A DNA stretch of 64,000 nt from positions 62,001 to 126,000 of the forward strand of contig JABDKG010000053.1 in the NCBI GenBank assembly GCA_013002305.1, in the 5' to 3' direction. The notes beneath the pieces are model-generated. The model saw only the letters and a list, made by a program, of their open reading frames with translations, had not been told where the DNA came from and made no database searches. The number at the start of each line of letters is the position of its first letter. Position 1 is the first letter of the stretch. This stretch comes from Hellea sp. Lineage in GTDB: Bacteria; Pseudomonadota; Alphaproteobacteria; Caulobacterales; Maricaulaceae. The position numbers and the translations under genes were made by a program. Of the stretch, positions 62,168 through 64,000 are shown piece after piece.

Positions 62168-63621
62168 TTACCGCAAAAATAGAGGCTCAAGCCGATTTCG
62201 ACGCCTGGCGAACCACGGCTAGATTGCTTCTGCAAAACGAAATCGCGCCCGAGAACGTCGATTGGGAAATTCCGGGATCTGAAGGATCATTGTTTTCAGA
62301 TTTAGCTGACCCGATATCTCGGTTGAAGGCAGTCAGGAGCGAGATCAAATGCCCCAAAGCTTTTGTCGAAATTGGAAAGCGCGTGATTTGCTTTCGCGAT
62401 CCCGGCCGCTTTGCGCGCCTGTACACCATTCTGTGGCGCCTTCAGTCAGACCGCACTTTGCTGAAAAACACGGTTGATCCGGACGTCATATGGCTAACGC
62501 AATGTGACAAAGCTGTGCGCCGTGACCGTCACAAGATGCACGCCTTTGTCAGATTTCGCATAGTCGGACTGGGCCAATTTCGACGAGAGCAATTTGCTGC
62601 CTGGTTCGAACCTACGCATTACATAACTGAACTTGCCGCTCCGTTTTTCAAACGTCGATTTCCGAATATGGACTGGGTCATCGTTACGCCAGACTGCACC
62701 GCGATTTGGAACGGCACTGATCTGCATTTCACACCAGGAGGTCAAAAATCCGAGGTGCCGGAAGAGGACGCAATTGAAGATCACTGGAAGACTTATTTCA
62801 ATTCTATATTTAATCCGGCACGCCTGAAGGTCGGGGCTATGATCGCCGAGATGCCGAAGAAATATTGGAAAAACATGCCCGAGGCTATTGATATCCCCGA
62901 TATGATCCAATCTGCCCGGGCCCGCGAAAACGCGATGCGGGAACACGGGGTGACGACTGCCAACCCGATGGCAGAAACTTTGAAATCACGCATGGCGCTT
63001 CAGGCAGCGCACGATCAAAAATTTAAGACGCTGGCAGATGCCAAAAATGCAGTCCAGAGCTGCCGACGTTGCCCGTTACATTGTCATGCTTCTCAAGCGG
63101 TTTTTGGTGAAGGTCCTAAAAATGCCAGACTAATGATTGTTGGAGAACAGCCCGGTGATCAAGAAGACATTGCAGGTCGTCCTTTCGTCGGGCCGGCCGG
63201 CGGCGTCTTGAACGCTGCGCTATGCGAGGCCGGCATTGATCGGGACGCGGCGTATGTGACTAATGCGGTTAAACATTTTAAATTTAAGGTACGCGGCAAA
63301 CGCCGGATTCACGAGCGCCCGAGCGCTGGCGAGATAGACCATTGCCGCTGGTGGCTGGAAACAGAAAAACGTCTGGTTAAGCCGGATATCGTCTTGACGC
63401 TCGGCGCCAGCGCAGTCCGCGCGATTCTCGGAAAAAATGTTCGGATTTCCGATATGCGAGGTGAGGCGCACATTCTTTCAGACGGCACCAAATTATTTGC
63501 CACAGTGCATCCTGCTTTTCTACTCCGCCTGACGGATGTTAGGCGTCGCGAGGAAGAGTTAAAGTCTTTTGTAAACGACTTACGTCAAGCACGCAGAGTG
63601 TTGGATCGATTGGAGACTTAA
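62164..63621 (+). CDS. UdgX family uracil-DNA-binding protein fused to N-terminal DUF4130-like domain
   Basis: MIVGEQPGDQEDIAGRPFVGPAGGVLN, KHFKFKVRGKRRIHERPSAGEIDHCRWWL (UdgX R-loop with His), TVHPAFLLRL; DUF4130-type N-term. Confidence 0.9.
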   Translation: MITAKIEAQADFDAWRTTARLLLQNEIAPENVDWEIPGSEGSLFSDLADPISRLKAVRSEIKCPKAFVEIGKRVICFRDPGRFARLYTILWRLQSDRTLLKNTVDPDVIWLTQCDKAVRRDRHKMHAFVRFRIVGLGQFRREQFAAWFEPTHYITELAAPFFKRRFPNMDWVIVTPDCTAIWNGTDLHFTPGGQKSEVPEEDAIEDHWKTYFNSIFNPARLKVGAMIAEMPKKYWKNMPEAIDIPDMIQSARARENAMREHGVTTANPMAETLKSRMALQAAHDQKFKTLADAKNAVQSCRRCPLHCHASQAVFGEGPKNARLMIVGEQPGDQEDIAGRPFVGPAGGVLNAALCEAGIDRDAAYVTNAVKHFKFKVRGKRRIHERPSAGEIDHCRWWLETEKRLVKPDIVLTLGASAVRAILGKNVRISDMRGEAHILSDGTKLFATVHPAFLLRLTDVRRREEELKSFVNDLRQARRVLDRLET

Positions 63622-63998
63622 GTAGATGCCGCGCCGCTCCTATGCGCCGCCATCAAGCCGACCACATAAGGCGCGAAAGAGCGCCAACATTCGACGGTGA
63701 AGCTATCCTCTGCACGCCGGTACAGCAAAATTGGCACCGCTTCATACACAGATCTAGTACAACTACCGACTGGGAATGCTGCTAGGCGCAGATCTAGCGG
63801 GCAGCCGACATTGATCATGTCTGCGGCGCCTTCGCCCGTGACGGTTATGCCGATATTTCGGAACGAAACATCCGTTACGCTCATATCATATTTTGACGCT
63901 AGCTTGAGGGCTTTGCCATAGAGTTTACCGCCTTTGTCTTGATCCGCAATAACAATCCATTCGTCAGGGCCGAGGCAGGCGCAGGTAATGCCGACTTT
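63618..63998 (-). CDS. soxG: Sarcosine oxidase subunit gamma, second copy, truncated by right window edge
   Basis: Reverse-strand frame stays open to 63998: KVGITCACLGPDEWIVIADQDKGGKLYGKALKLASKYDMSVTDVSFRNIGITVTGEGAADMINVGCPLDLRLAAFPVGSCTRSVYEAVPILLYRRAEDSFTVECWRSFAPYVVGLM. Confidence 0.8.
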   Translation of the reverse strand, partial: KVGITCACLGPDEWIVIADQDKGGKLYGKALKLASKYDMSVTDVSFRNIGITVTGEGAADMINVGCPLDLRLAAFPVGSCTRSVYEAVPILLYRRAEDSFTVECWRSFAPYVVGLMAAHRSGAAST

Positions 63999-64000
63999 TG

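Overview
The window is a gene-dense alphaproteobacterial chromosome segment (taxonomy inferred from gene content). The left third is mostly housekeeping: guaA, an RsmB-like methyltransferase, guaB, pnuC, rlmE, ppx/gppA, a SulP transporter, transketolase, feoAB and tRNA-Phe(GAA). From about 14.4 kb to the right edge it is dominated by metabolism of methylated onium compounds (choline, glycine betaine, probably DMSP and/or trimethylaminoethylphosphonate) and C1 oxidation. Genes include a choline-dehydrogenase-like GMC enzyme, folD, a BHMT-like methyltransferase, a BCCT transporter, a TmpA/TmpB-like oxygenase pair, soxBDAG plus a second soxG cut by the right edge, a NAD-linked formate dehydrogenase with fdhD, a Rieske oxygenase, a DmdA-like GcvT protein paired with a flavoprotein, and a DddP-like M24 protein. 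The centrepiece is a same-strand cluster at 35.8-45.2 kb: fhs, corrinoid protein, DUF1638, MetV-like, MetF, methyl-THF:corrinoid methyltransferase, GFA-domain protein, RACo-like ASKHA/ferredoxin protein, and a non-pyrrolysine MttB-family methyltransferase. It reads as a corrinoid-dependent methyl-transfer-to-THF route of the kind best known from anaerobes, embedded in an apparently aerobic oxidative setting. Several of its proteins carry Arg-rich terminal tails that belong to neither catalytic fold. Other items: a radical-SAM/UdgX DNA repair pair preceded by tandem inverted-repeat operator-like sequences, and an imperfect palindromic intergenic repeat. No CRISPR array, transposase or prophage was seen. 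All family calls come from reading the translations and motif memory; no searches were run.
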